Positions 31,091 to 40,537 of a stretch of 64,000 nucleotides of DNA are shown one piece after another. Each line of letters starts with the position of its first letter. The first letter of the stretch is position 1. Origin of the DNA: Flavobacterium reichenbachii (GTDB lineage: Bacteria; Bacteroidota; Bacteroidia; Flavobacteriales; Flavobacteriaceae); the NCBI RefSeq assembly GCF_002217435.1, contig NZ_MUHF01000001.1, positions 1 to 64,000 on the forward strand. Reading direction: 5' to 3'. The notes beneath the pieces are model-generated. The model made no database searches. It saw only the letters and a list, made by a program, of their open reading frames with translations, and was not told the DNA's origin. Both the position numbers and the translations under genes were made by a program.

Positions 31091-33142
31091 TTATAAAAAA
31101 TCTCCGTCAGAAACTCCTTCGTTAATTTTAATGTCAGACATTTTAATATCCAACTCAAAACCAACGTTTTGAATTAGGTTGAAAGGAACTTTTACACCTT
31201 TTACTTCTTTATAATCATTGAAGTTTGTAATTTGAGAAACTGATTTACCGCCTTGTTCTCTATCTTTGGCTTCAGCAGTTTTCAGGCCAGATTTAACATC
31301 ATAGAAATATGTTGTTTTACCGTCTTTAATTACATATGCATCGCTTCCATTTACAGGTTCTATTCGGTCGACTTTTAAATCAGTTCTTTTTCTTAACACA
31401 AGTTCTTCAAAAGGAGCTGCATTAGCTTTCATTTCGGCTAAATCGTTGCCTTCTAAATTTTTACGCTGACCTTGTTGTTCGATGTAAGCACCTTTGTCAT
31501 TCACCACTTGTTTCATCAAATTCATGCTTCCCATAGAAAGAGAAACCATCATTTTTCCTTTAGAATCTAATTTAGATGTAAAAGTTAAAGGCACAGGAGC
31601 CTGAGGGACAGTAGTGCTGCCGTTCATCGCTAATGTTTTTACTGCCGTAACTGCTTTTTCGCCACCAATTGCTTTAATGTAATTTTCAAAAACCGTTTTG
31701 GCAGTTATTCCCGCCGGAATTGCTTTTGATGCTACTGCAGGCTTATCAGTAGGATTTCCGTATTTATCAAAATAGAAAATCGGAATCTGAAGTTTTTCTA
31801 AACCAGCTACTACATCTGTTCCTTTTCCTGCAATTATAATTCGCATATTATCAAGAAGGAAATATTTGTTGGCAACACGATAAATGTCCTCTGGAGTAAC
31901 ACTGTTAATTGTCTGGATGTATTTTTCGTAAAAATCAGCAGGAAGCTTTTCTGTTTCAATATTTAAAGCATAACGAGCCACAGACTGTGGTTTTTCTACC
32001 TGCATTACAAATCTGCCGATATATCCTGCTTTTACATTTTTTAAGATATCTTCGGAAACTTTTTCAGTTCTGATTTTTTTAATTTCTTTTATAAATTCAA
32101 CTACTGCACTATCTGTAACGGTATTTCTAACAGCAGAAGAAGCCTTAAATTTTGTAACATATTTTCCGCTTCCAATACTTGAGCTTGCTCCATAAGTCCA
32201 GGCATGCTGCTCACGTAAATTCATGTTTAAATAACTATTAAAATCACCGCCTAAAATTTGGTTTGCGATTACTGCGGGGAAAAAATCAGGATCGCTCATT
32301 TTTAAATTCACAGTATTAACCAATGAGATTTCAGATTGTACCGCATTTGGAACATCTACAAAATCGATTTGAAGTTTTGAAACGTTTTGAGGATCTGCAT
32401 AACTGTTTTTTGGAGCAGTTTGTTTTTTCCATGCGCCAAAAAGTTTTTCTACAGCCGTTTTTGTTTCTTTAAATTTAACGTCTCCAATAATTACTAAATA
32501 AGCATTTTCGGGAACAAAATAAGTATTGTAATTATTTTGAACATCTGCAAGAGTTACGTTTTTTACAGTTTCCTCAGAAGTATATTCTCCAGAAGGATGA
32601 TTTCTTCCAAAAGCTAAAACATCAACAACGCGATTGGCAATTGCAGGAACGCTTTTTTCGTCTGCTTTTAATCCTTCTAATAATTTTGCTTTTTCTTTAT
32701 CAAATTCAGTCTGAGTAAAGTTTGGCTGTAACGAACCTTCGGCCAAAAGTTCTAAAACGCGTCCGGAATATTTTGATAATGAACTCGCATAAGCGCCGCG
32801 CGATGTAAAATTAATATTTGCGCCGTAAAAGTCTATTTCTTCATTAAAGGCTTCTTTGTTTGTTTTTTTAGATCCGTTACCAATCAAACTGCTGGTTAAT
32901 TCGTCTACACCTTTTTTGTTGCCTTCTGTAAAAGGAGCATTGTCTAGTGTCAGATTAAAACTAACTCTAGGCAGTTTATGATTTTCAACAATCAAAACTT
33001 TCATTCCATTTGGCAAAACAAATGTTTGAGGTTTTTTGATGTTGACTACAGGCGGGTTGCCTGGTTTTGGTTGTGGACGATCTTGTGCTTGCATAATTCC
33101 AGTTAGGAATAAAAGGATTAAAACTGTATGTATATTTTTCAT
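31091..33142 (-). CDS. M16 family peptidase-like protein, non-catalytic subunit
   Basis: 683 residues from the ATG at 33142 (MKNIHTVLILLFL), which begins a signal peptide ending IMQAQ. The longer frame overlaps the upstream gene. Two M16 domains cover about residues 45-450. At the place of the zinc motif HxxEH it reads VDELTSS, so the metal ligands are missing. A further ~220-residue C-terminal region (LKVDRIEPVNGSDAYVI, FYDVKSGLKTAEAKD) resembles outer-membrane-lipoprotein-sorting folds. It is likely the structural partner of the active subunit encoded 10 bp upstream, as in other periplasmic M16B pairs. Confidence 0.88.
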   Translation of the reverse strand: MKNIHTVLILLFLTGIMQAQDRPQPKPGNPPVVNIKKPQTFVLPNGMKVLIVENHKLPRVSFNLTLDNAPFTEGNKKGVDELTSSLIGNGSKKTNKEAFNEEIDFYGANINFTSRGAYASSLSKYSGRVLELLAEGSLQPNFTQTEFDKEKAKLLEGLKADEKSVPAIANRVVDVLAFGRNHPSGEYTSEETVKNVTLADVQNNYNTYFVPENAYLVIIGDVKFKETKTAVEKLFGAWKKQTAPKNSYADPQNVSKLQIDFVDVPNAVQSEISLVNTVNLKMSDPDFFPAVIANQILGGDFNSYLNMNLREQHAWTYGASSSIGSGKYVTKFKASSAVRNTVTDSAVVEFIKEIKKIRTEKVSEDILKNVKAGYIGRFVMQVEKPQSVARYALNIETEKLPADFYEKYIQTINSVTPEDIYRVANKYFLLDNMRIIIAGKGTDVVAGLEKLQIPIFYFDKYGNPTDKPAVASKAIPAGITAKTVFENYIKAIGGEKAVTAVKTLAMNGSTTVPQAPVPLTFTSKLDSKGKMMVSLSMGSMNLMKQVVNDKGAYIEQQGQRKNLEGNDLAEMKANAAPFEELVLRKRTDLKVDRIEPVNGSDAYVIKDGKTTYFYDVKSGLKTAEAKDREQGGKSVSQITNFNDYKEVKGVKVPFNLIQNVGFELDIKMSDIKINEGVSDGDFL

Positions 33143-33152
33143 GATTCGATTC

Positions 33153-34475
33153 TTAGTTTTGAACTTTTGTTGAAGGAACATAATCTAAAATTAAGCGTTG
33201 ATTTGGGTTAAGGTACTTCTTGGCAACTTCTCTAATTTCTTCTCTTGTAATAGAATGATAAAGATCAATTTCTGTATTAATAAGATTTACATCTCCGTAC
33301 AGTAAATAATAAGATGCCAGATTTTCTGCAATTCCTTCAACATTCGAATTGGCGTTCACAAAATTATTATCGAATTTATTTTGTAATTTTTTATAGTCCT
33401 TTTCAGAAATCAAATCGGTCTGAATTTTTACAATTTCTTCATCCATTTCTTTTAAAATGTCTGCAGAGGTATATCCAGCCATTGGTAAACCATACAAAAT
33501 GTAAGTTCCGTAATCTTCCTGACTAAAACCTACAGCACCAATCTGAAGTGCCATTTTTTTATCATCAACAATCTTTTTGTATAATTTTGAGCTTTTTCCG
33601 TCGCTCAGATAAGAAGAAATTAAGTCTAAAACTCTAGCATCTCGCGTTTTCATTGACGGCGTTCTGTAAGAGGCAACAATCATTGGAATCTGAATGTTTG
33701 GGTCTTCATACGTTGCTTTGATAGTCTGCGTAATTGGCTCTTCTGTATAAGTTTGTTTTTTTACAACTTCTCCTTTAGGAATTGGTCCAAAATATTTCTG
33801 AATCCATTCTTTTGTTTTTGTTTTATCAAAATCTCCCGCAACAACTAAAACTGCATTATTAGGTGTATAGAATTTTTTATTAAAAGCCTGAAATTCTTCA
33901 AGAGTTGCAGCATCCAAATCTTTCATAGAGCCAATAGTGGTCCAGCGATAAGGATGATTTTTGAACATGTTTTTCTTTACCTCAGGAAGAATATTTCCGT
34001 AAGGCTGGTTGTCGTAGCGCATTCTTTTTTCTTCTTTTACAACTTCATTTTGCGTTTCAACCCCAATTTTATTAATAATAGGATGCATTAATCTCTCAGA
34101 TTCCATCCATAAACCAAGTTCCAGACTGTTAGAAGGAAAAACTTCGTAATAGTAAGTTCTGTCGTCAGACGTGTTGGCATTGTTTACACCGCCATTTGCC
34201 GTTACGATTTTCATCCACTCACCTCGCTTTATGTTCTGTGTTCCTTCAAATAATAAATGTTCAAAAAAGTGCGCAAAACCAGTTCTGTCCGGGCGTTCAT
34301 CCTTAGATCCTACGTGGTACATTACAGAAGTAATGACAACTGGTGCAGAAGGATCATTGTGCAGAATAACATGCATTCCATTGTCTAGATTGTATTCTTC
34401 AAAAGCTACTTTTTGAGCATGGGCCACTCCGCCGAGCATTAGAGCTGCGCTTAACATCATTATCGAATTTTTCAT
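33153..34475 (-). CDS. M16 family zinc peptidase, catalytic subunit
   Basis: 440 residues from the ATG at 34475, which starts a clean signal peptide (MKNSIMMLSAALMLGGVAHA). Upstream in-frame starts would bury it. The inverted zinc motif is intact: His69-Phe-Phe-Glu72-His73 followed by the distal Glu in the VKEEKRMRY region. It is a periplasmic peptide or protein hydrolase. It lies 10 bp before the non-catalytic partner, so both are made together. Confidence 0.92.
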   Translation of the reverse strand: MKNSIMMLSAALMLGGVAHAQKVAFEEYNLDNGMHVILHNDPSAPVVITSVMYHVGSKDERPDRTGFAHFFEHLLFEGTQNIKRGEWMKIVTANGGVNNANTSDDRTYYYEVFPSNSLELGLWMESERLMHPIINKIGVETQNEVVKEEKRMRYDNQPYGNILPEVKKNMFKNHPYRWTTIGSMKDLDAATLEEFQAFNKKFYTPNNAVLVVAGDFDKTKTKEWIQKYFGPIPKGEVVKKQTYTEEPITQTIKATYEDPNIQIPMIVASYRTPSMKTRDARVLDLISSYLSDGKSSKLYKKIVDDKKMALQIGAVGFSQEDYGTYILYGLPMAGYTSADILKEMDEEIVKIQTDLISEKDYKKLQNKFDNNFVNANSNVEGIAENLASYYLLYGDVNLINTEIDLYHSITREEIREVAKKYLNPNQRLILDYVPSTKVQN

Positions 34476-34537
34476 AAAGATTAATAATTTATAATTACCT
34501 AATTGAGTAGGTTGCCAGGGATTGATTTTAGTTACAT

Positions 34538-34545
34538 CAAAAATA
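34538..34545 (-). promoter_or_regulatory. -7 box of the M16 pair
   Basis: TATTTTTG on the minus strand, about 63 bp before the ATG at 34475. Its position inside the longer frame supports the later start. Confidence 0.5.
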
Positions 34546-34686
34546 ACTTTTTTTAACCATCTATTTAAGATTGACACTATTTTGAGTGTATTTTAACAGT
34601 GTTTTAGCTCTGGAAGATGTTTTAGAAGAGTTAAAAGGCCTTAAAAACAGACTTTAACGGGATAAAAATATTTTTAAAATTAGATA

Positions 34687-34716
34687 TTGCACAATAAATT
34701 ATTAATTGTATATTTG
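34687..34716 (+). promoter_or_regulatory. rplU-rpmA promoter
   Basis: TTG (34687-34689), 19 bases, then TATATTTG (34709-34716), a full match to the Bacteroidota housekeeping promoter. The rplU ATG lies 31 bases downstream. Confidence 0.75.
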
Positions 34717-34746
34717 CAACCTTAAAAATCAATAAATCAATTTGGT

Positions 34747-35190
34747 ATGTATGCAATCGTAGAGATAGCAGGGCAACAATTTAAAGTAAGCAAAGACTTA
34801 AAGGTTTATGTTAACCGTTTGGCTAATGAAGAAGGTTCAAAAATTTCTTTTGACAAAGTTCTTTTATTAGACGATAACGGAAGCGTAACTTTAGGCGCCC
34901 CAGCTATAGAAGGTGCTTCAGTAGAAGCTAAAGTGTTACAACACTTAAAAGGTGATAAAGTTATCGTTTTCAAAAAGAAAAGAAGAAAAGGATACAAAAA
35001 AAGAAATGGTCACAGACAATATCTTACTCAAATTGTAATTGAAGGTATTACTGCAGCAGGTGGAACTAAAAAAGCAGCAGCTAAAAAAGCGGTTGTAGCA
35101 GAAGATACAGCAGTATCTGAAGAAGCTGAAGCTCCAAAAGCAAAAAAAGCAGCAGCTCCAAAAGCAAAAAAAGAAGCTACTAAAGAATAA
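34747..35190 (+). CDS. rplU: 50S ribosomal protein L21
   Basis: 147 residues. The first ~103 form the L21 fold (MYAIVEIAGQQFKVSKDLKV, KVLQHLKGDKVIVFKKKRRKGYKKRNGHRQ). A ~44-residue Ala/Lys/Glu tail (KKAAAKKAV, EEAEAPKAKKAAAPKAKK) extends it, as seen in many Bacteroidota. L21 binds 23S rRNA. It is first in the rplU-rpmA operon, 24 bp before rpmA. Confidence 0.96.
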   Translation: MYAIVEIAGQQFKVSKDLKVYVNRLANEEGSKISFDKVLLLDDNGSVTLGAPAIEGASVEAKVLQHLKGDKVIVFKKKRRKGYKKRNGHRQYLTQIVIEGITAAGGTKKAAAKKAVVAEDTAVSEEAEAPKAKKAAAPKAKKEATKE

Positions 35191-35214
35191 TAACAATATT
35201 TAAACTTATACGTC

Positions 35215-35475
35215 ATGGCTCACAAGAAAGGTGTCGGTAGTTCGAAGAATGGTAGAGAATCAGAATCAAAACGTTTAGGCGTTAAGATTTTTGGTGGTCA
35301 AGCTGCTATTGCTGGGAACATCATCGTTAGACAAAGAGGTTCAAAACACAATCCAGGTGAAAATGTTTACATTAGTAAAGATCACACACTACACGCAAGA
35401 GTAGCTGGAGTTGTTAAGTTCCAAAAGAAAAGAGATAACAAATCTTATGTATCTATCCTTCCATTCGAAGCATAA
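35215..35475 (+). CDS. rpmA: 50S ribosomal protein L27
   Basis: 86 residues, the normal size. The N-terminal [20 protein letters not shown] is intact, without the cleavable leader found in Firmicutes, so the N-terminus can reach the peptidyl-transferase centre directly. The middle block [16 protein letters not shown] is typical of the family. It is followed by an intrinsic terminator. Confidence 0.97.
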   Translation: MAHKKGVGSSKNGRESESKRLGVKIFGGQAAIAGNIIVRQRGSKHNPGENVYISKDHTLHARVAGVVKFQKKRDNKSYVSILPFEA

Positions 35476-35496
35476 TCATTAAGATCACTTATTTAC

Positions 35497-35524
35497 AAAA
35501 CCCGTTCTGAAAAGATCGGGTTTT
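35497..35524 (+). terminator. rplU-rpmA terminator
   Basis: AAAACCCG pairs with CGGGTTTT over 12 bases and continues into TT GTTTT. Confidence 0.85.
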
Positions 35525-35595
35525 TTGTTTTATAACTATTTGCTAATTGAGACGAAGCAATTTAACGTACTTGCAGATTAAATTTAATTATTTGT

Positions 35596-35603
35596 ATTTT
35601 TGA
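35596..35603 (+). promoter_or_regulatory. -7 box before the polytopic protein gene
   Basis: TATTTTTG, about 20 bp before the TTG start at 35623. Confidence 0.5.
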
Positions 35604-35622
35604 TTGATTAATTTATTCAATT

Positions 35623-36924
35623 TTGAGAAAAATAATATTCCTGCTTCTTTTTTGTATTAGTATATATGCAAAAGAAAACCATGCTGAAAAAGATACTACT
35701 GTTGCAAGCGAAATAGTTCGGTTAAATGACGCGCAAAAAAAGATACTCTACGAGTTTTCCGTATTACAGCAAAATAGTTCTGATGCCTCACATTATTGGC
35801 TGAAACATAAAAATCAGTTTCCGGCATTTAATGATAGACTTAGAGATAAATTGGCGAATGAGGTTTTTATAAATTCTAATGTCCTTTATAAACCAGCAAA
35901 AAACTCGTCTGTTCAACTCTGGATGCAGGCACAATCATTTACCAATTGGATGTTGTATGCGGCAGCATTTATTGCAATCTGTGCAGTAATAGGTTTGTTG
36001 CGTAATTATTGGAATTTACTCATTGATATATTAATCAGGCAGTTTGCTCCTCTATTCAGACTTTTATTTTCGGCAATTTTACTGACTTACGAATTATTGT
36101 TAATCGGAATTGCCTGTATTGCTTTTGGATACCTTATCGAAGATATGTTTATGAGAACAATAGTGATACATATTGGTTTGTTCTTATTATGGAGTCAATC
36201 AACGGCTATTTTTACCAAAAAATATTTGGTGCATAAATATATTTTTGAAATAAATAATAACTTCTGGAAAAATGACAAATGGTTAACTGTTAAAACAATT
36301 TGTTTTCCCGCAATCATAGTTAGTATTGCTCTTTTGTATGTATTATATAAAGTTCCAAATGATACGTTTTATAATTATGAAATCGTTGTTTCGGTATTAG
36401 CAACTATTTGTGCTATGCCTTTCTGGCGTACTTTAGAAAAATATATTTCTCCACTTCTGATTCCTTTTAAAGATGAGCGAATCGAGAGAGCAGTTTATTC
36501 TCTTGCGGCGTGTACAGTTTTAGCTTTATTAATTTTAGGATTGCTTATAGGGCTGTTAAATCCTATTTTTTTGTATATAATAACAGCATTAATAATTTTA
36601 TTAATTATATCATTTTTAATATTATCATTAAAAATAAACCTTAGAAACAGGTATCAAAATTATTATTATCAGCAATTAATTACCACAGCTTTTTTGGCCG
36701 CTACTTTGTTCTATGGTTTTCAGACAAAGTCTGGCGAAATAATCTGGGTATCGCTGGTTGGGATAAGTGTCTTTGCAGTAATAAAATATTGGGAAATACC
36801 AACTTTTTTTAATAGCTGGAAAAAACGAAACACGTGGACCTGGGGCTTCTTAGGTATGGCAGTATTGTTGTGGCTTCTGGCCAAAGGCATATTATATGTT
36901 TCTCAGGTATTGTATGCAGGATAA
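35623..36924 (+). CDS. Polytopic membrane protein, unknown function
   Basis: 433 residues from a TTG start. A signal-like first segment is followed by a ~95-residue extracytoplasmic part (VRLNDAQKKILYEFSVLQQ; HYWLKHKNQFPAFNDRLRDK). About nine or ten membrane segments follow between residues ~110 and 430. No transporter motif was recognised. A resemblance to the membrane core of small-channel or mechanosensitive-type proteins was considered but cannot be supported. It is monocistronic, with a P2 palindrome behind it. Confidence 0.7.
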   Translation: MRKIIFLLLFCISIYAKENHAEKDTTVASEIVRLNDAQKKILYEFSVLQQNSSDASHYWLKHKNQFPAFNDRLRDKLANEVFINSNVLYKPAKNSSVQLWMQAQSFTNWMLYAAAFIAICAVIGLLRNYWNLLIDILIRQFAPLFRLLFSAILLTYELLLIGIACIAFGYLIEDMFMRTIVIHIGLFLLWSQSTAIFTKKYLVHKYIFEINNNFWKNDKWLTVKTICFPAIIVSIALLYVLYKVPNDTFYNYEIVVSVLATICAMPFWRTLEKYISPLLIPFKDERIERAVYSLAACTVLALLILGLLIGLLNPIFLYIITALIILLIISFLILSLKINLRNRYQNYYYQQLITTAFLAATLFYGFQTKSGEIIWVSLVGISVFAVIKYWEIPTFFNSWKKRNTWTWGFLGMAVLLWLLAKGILYVSQVLYAG

Positions 36925-36960
36925 TGAATTTATATTGAAAATTTTGCTCACTATAAAAGA

Positions 36961-36999
36961 ACAGCCTTTATTAAAGTTTTAAACTTTGATAAAGGCTGT
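36961..36999. repeat. Palindrome family P2, copy c
   Basis: 19-bp arms with one mismatch and a one-base loop (ACAGCCTTTATTAAAGTTT / AAACTTTGATAAAGGCTGT). It lies between the convergent membrane-protein and AsmA-like genes, a plausible terminator site. Confidence 0.7.
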
Positions 37000-37040
37000 A
37001 ATTGTTTTATTAAATAAGAAGCAGAATTGGAATTGATTTT

Positions 37041-39788
37041 TTATTCTGTATCAACAGTTTCTTTTAAGTCTTCTGTTTTTCTTCCTGCTTTTATTTTTGG
37101 ATTATCCTGAGTTCCGGTTACCGTCATTGGAATTCCGAAGATTCCAAGAGGAGGAAGTCCCAAACGCATTTTCAAATTTAATTTACCATCCAGACTTGTT
37201 GTTCCTTCTATTCTTGGTCTAAAGCCTGCAAATTTAAATTTAAAGCGCTCAACGGTCATGATGTTATTTTTGATTGTTGTTTTAATATCAACTTTAGAAA
37301 GATCAGGATTTTTCATTGCTTCAGAACTGGTTTGTTTGCTTACAGCGTTAAACATCTTTAAACCTCTAACTTTTACATTCTTTATAGAAAGCGTTCCTCC
37401 ACCCGCAAGAGACGGATAAACAGGTTCCATGTTTCCGTTTAATCTTCCTTTTAGCTGATAATCCAAAGAAACAATTCCTTGTGCTTTCTCAGCTGCACTG
37501 GCCATTTTTTTGAAAACATCAATTTCATTATAAGCTCTTTTTATGTCAAAATCGCTTGCCTTAACAGCATAATCAAAATTTGCTTTTTGTGGTGTTACAG
37601 CTTGATAATTAGCATTCATTGTCACACTGCACCCAATCAGATTAAAACCAGTATTCTGCATGGTTAGTCTGCCATTATTCATTTTTAAATTTCCAGCAGC
37701 ATTTTGAATGTTCAATTTATCGAAATTTACTTTTTGAGCATTTGCTGTAAACTGCAGATTCAAATTAGCTGGAATTATAATTACTCCAGTTTGTTTTGTT
37801 TCGGTTTTATTTTGAATTTCAGGCTGTGTTACAGAAGCATCAGCTGTTGTTTTCGACATAAACTCATCAATATTGATATATCGCGCCGAGACTTTAAAAG
37901 AACCTCTTAAAATGCCTGTTTTGCTTGTTGCATAATTAAAAACATTTTGCAAATAACCATTCATGGTAAAATCAGACTGTCCGTAAGCGGCCAAAAAGTT
38001 ATTGAAGGTCATTTTATCCTGATTGATTTTGAAAATACCTTCTTTAATTACAAATTTTTGAGGAAAGTATTCAGAAGCAATTCCAATGTTTCTAAGTTCC
38101 AGAGTTCCTTTATTGTTTAGTTTGCTGTAATTCCCTTTTTCGGCATCACTTTGTCTGCCTTTCAGAGCCAGATCAGCTTTTACGTAGCCATCTAAATTTA
38201 GGCCGTCGTGAGAGAAAACTTTGTATATTTTATTAACATCAAGTTCTCCTCTTGCTTTAATATCATAATTTAAATCATTAAAATCGCTCAGAGCAGCTTC
38301 TACAAAAACAGGTTTTCCTTCAAAGGTAAATTGTGCTGGTTTAAGGTTGATTTTTAAATCTTTGAAAGTTCCTTTTTGATTCTCAATTTTTGCATTTAAA
38401 GCAATTTTGGTAATTGCATTTGGATAATATTTCGTTTTTAAATATCCATTTTTTAAATCAATATTTCCTTTTGTAACGGGAAAAAGTTTGTTTTTTTGAT
38501 CAAATTTTCCTTTTGCAGTAACATCTCCAATTAAACTTCCTTTTAAAGTTAAATCTGGTATTCCAAGCCCTTTATTTAGTTTTTCCAAATCAATTTTAGC
38601 TTTAAAATCAGCATTGATATCGGGCGTATTTAAACCTTTCATGTACAATGTTGATTTTAAATAATCTTTATTGACATTTAAAGATAAATTTTTAGCATCA
38701 ACAATTAAAAGGTCTGGATTTAGTGATGGAACAGTTGTTTTAATCTCAAAATTTAAGTTCGAAACCGGAAATGGGCTTTTATTATAGTTTACAAAACCGT
38801 TTTCTAGTTTTAAATCAAGATTTAGATCAGGAGCAACATGCTGAGACGCAATATAATTTCCCTTTAAAGTTAAAAAAAGATTGGTATTTCCTTTTAATTC
38901 TGTTTTAGAAAGCCAGGTAATATATTTGGGAGGAAAAGCAGTAAACACATCGTATAAGTCGCTGTTGTCTGATTTTAAAACAAGATCCATATTATAACCA
39001 TCTTTTAGGAAATCAAATTTTCCTTTAAAATCGACCAAAAGCTGATTGATTTTTAAGTTGTTTTGTTCGAAGACAAAAGATAGAGAATTGACATTAACCT
39101 TAGTAATTAAGTCGGCATCAATTTGTTTGTTCATTAAATACGGTTCGCCATCATAAACAATATTTAATTTTTCAATTTTAGCTTTTGAGTACAAATCGAA
39201 AATGGCTTTATCTAAGTTTCCTTTTCCCAGATAATTGAAACTAAGAGCATCAAAATGGACTTTAGTAGATTGATCATCATAAACAATTTTACTGTTTATA
39301 ATCTCTATTCTTTCCAGTTTCAAGGCGGTATCAGTGCTGTCTTTTGTTTTTGGAGTCTGCGCAGATGATTTGTAAACGTTATAATTGGCTTCCCCTTTTT
39401 CGTTTACTTTTATATTGATAGACGAATCAGAAAGATAAATCTGGTCAATTTTAACCGATTTACTAAAGATTAAACTAGCAACGTCTATACCAAAAGAGAC
39501 CTCTTTTGCGGTAATAAATTGCTGATCTTTATAAGGTGCTGATCCGTTTAGTTTTAGATCATTTAAGGTTAAAGTTAATGATGGAAAATGGCGAAAGAAA
39601 GAAACAGAAACATCAGAATAATTTAATTCGGCGCTTAACCTTTCGTTAGCCGTTTTTTTGATTTGTTCCTTAATTTGATCTGCAAAAACGATTGGGGTTA
39701 AAAACAACAATCCTAAAATAACGGCAAACGTTATTCCGACGTATTTAGCAATTTTAAATACGATCGATTTGGATTTATTTTTTGACAT
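37041..39788 (-). CDS. AsmA-like envelope protein
   Basis: 915 residues. One N-terminal membrane anchor (about residues 12-36, KYVGITFAVILGLLFLTPIV) is followed by ~850 residues of repetitive beta strands of the AsmA/TamB kind. The DUF/AsmA C-terminal signature region lies near the end (GGGTLSIKNVKVRGLKMF; FKFKFAGFRPRIEGTTSLDGKL). AsmA-like proteins are proposed lipid-transfer bridges across the periplasm; the substrate here is unknown. It ends with a short charged tail. The gene is single, 56 bp after miaE on the same strand, so co-transcription is possible. Confidence 0.85.
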   Translation of the reverse strand: MSKNKSKSIVFKIAKYVGITFAVILGLLFLTPIVFADQIKEQIKKTANERLSAELNYSDVSVSFFRHFPSLTLTLNDLKLNGSAPYKDQQFITAKEVSFGIDVASLIFSKSVKIDQIYLSDSSINIKVNEKGEANYNVYKSSAQTPKTKDSTDTALKLERIEIINSKIVYDDQSTKVHFDALSFNYLGKGNLDKAIFDLYSKAKIEKLNIVYDGEPYLMNKQIDADLITKVNVNSLSFVFEQNNLKINQLLVDFKGKFDFLKDGYNMDLVLKSDNSDLYDVFTAFPPKYITWLSKTELKGNTNLFLTLKGNYIASQHVAPDLNLDLKLENGFVNYNKSPFPVSNLNFEIKTTVPSLNPDLLIVDAKNLSLNVNKDYLKSTLYMKGLNTPDINADFKAKIDLEKLNKGLGIPDLTLKGSLIGDVTAKGKFDQKNKLFPVTKGNIDLKNGYLKTKYYPNAITKIALNAKIENQKGTFKDLKINLKPAQFTFEGKPVFVEAALSDFNDLNYDIKARGELDVNKIYKVFSHDGLNLDGYVKADLALKGRQSDAEKGNYSKLNNKGTLELRNIGIASEYFPQKFVIKEGIFKINQDKMTFNNFLAAYGQSDFTMNGYLQNVFNYATSKTGILRGSFKVSARYINIDEFMSKTTADASVTQPEIQNKTETKQTGVIIIPANLNLQFTANAQKVNFDKLNIQNAAGNLKMNNGRLTMQNTGFNLIGCSVTMNANYQAVTPQKANFDYAVKASDFDIKRAYNEIDVFKKMASAAEKAQGIVSLDYQLKGRLNGNMEPVYPSLAGGGTLSIKNVKVRGLKMFNAVSKQTSSEAMKNPDLSKVDIKTTIKNNIMTVERFKFKFAGFRPRIEGTTSLDGKLNLKMRLGLPPLGIFGIPMTVTGTQDNPKIKAGRKTEDLKETVDTE

Positions 39789-39844
39789 AACAAATTTGTT
39801 AAAATTGAATTTTATAAAGTAAAGATGGTAAAATGGTAAAAAAG

Positions 39845-40426
39845 TTAGCCGTGAACGGTTTCACTTTTCCCATAATTTGTAATAATCGAACCTTCATATT
39901 CAATCCACTCTTTCCAGCGTTTGTCAATATCGATATTGTCTGTATATTTTCTGGCAAATCCTAAAAATGTGGTGTAATGCCCGGCTTCAGAAATCATTAA
40001 ATCACGATAAAATTTTGCCAGTTCTTCGTCTTTTATATTTTCAGAAAGCACCTTAAAACGTTCGCAGCTTCTTGCTTCGATCATTGCAGAAAATAGTAAA
40101 CGATCGCAGAGAGCGTCTTTACGACTTCCGTCTTTCTTCATAAACTTAAAAAGTTCATTTACATAATGATCTTTTCTTTCGCGCCCCAAAGTCAGGCCTC
40201 TCTTCTTGATTATATCATGCACCATCTGCAGATGCTCTAATTCTTCTCTTGCAATTACCAGCATTTCTGTTACTAATTCCTCTAGTTCAGAGTTATACGT
40301 AACTAAACTTATTGCGTTCGAAGCGGCTTTTTGTTCGCACCAAGCATGATCCGTCAAAATTTCTTCGATATTTGATTCGACTATATTTACCCAGCGTGGA
40401 TCCGTGGCCAATTTTAATCCTAACAT
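39845..40426 (-). CDS. miaE: tRNA-(ms2io6A)-hydroxylase MiaE
   Basis: 193 residues from the ATG at 40426 (MLGLKLATDPRWVN). An upstream in-frame TTG at 40453 falls inside the -7 box and is rejected. MiaE is a di-iron monooxygenase that hydroxylates the isopentenyl group of ms2i6A at tRNA position 37. Iron-ligand candidates are visible: EEILTDHAWCEQKAA, AREELEHLQMVHD, EARSCERF and SEAGHYTTFLGFA. These match the ferritin-like MiaE pattern. Confidence 0.9.
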   Translation of the reverse strand: MLGLKLATDPRWVNIVESNIEEILTDHAWCEQKAASNAISLVTYNSELEELVTEMLVIAREELEHLQMVHDIIKKRGLTLGRERKDHYVNELFKFMKKDGSRKDALCDRLLFSAMIEARSCERFKVLSENIKDEELAKFYRDLMISEAGHYTTFLGFARKYTDNIDIDKRWKEWIEYEGSIITNYGKSETVHG

Positions 40427-40450
40427 AATTATTGCAGATTTTATATTTTG

Positions 40451-40458
40451 CAAAATTA
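40451..40458 (-). promoter_or_regulatory. -7 box of miaE
   Basis: TAATTTTG on the minus strand, about 25 bp before the chosen ATG. Confidence 0.55.
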
Positions 40459-40537
40459 GTCTTTTTTATCTCCTAAAATCAGGAAACATCGTGTAATTAC
40501 GCCTAAAATGCATTATTTTGCAGTTCAAAGAATCAAA

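Noticed and set aside
34945..35216. Phe/Ser/Ala-rich frames on the minus strand of rplU
   Set aside because: These are the antisense of the Lys/Ala-rich L21 tail.
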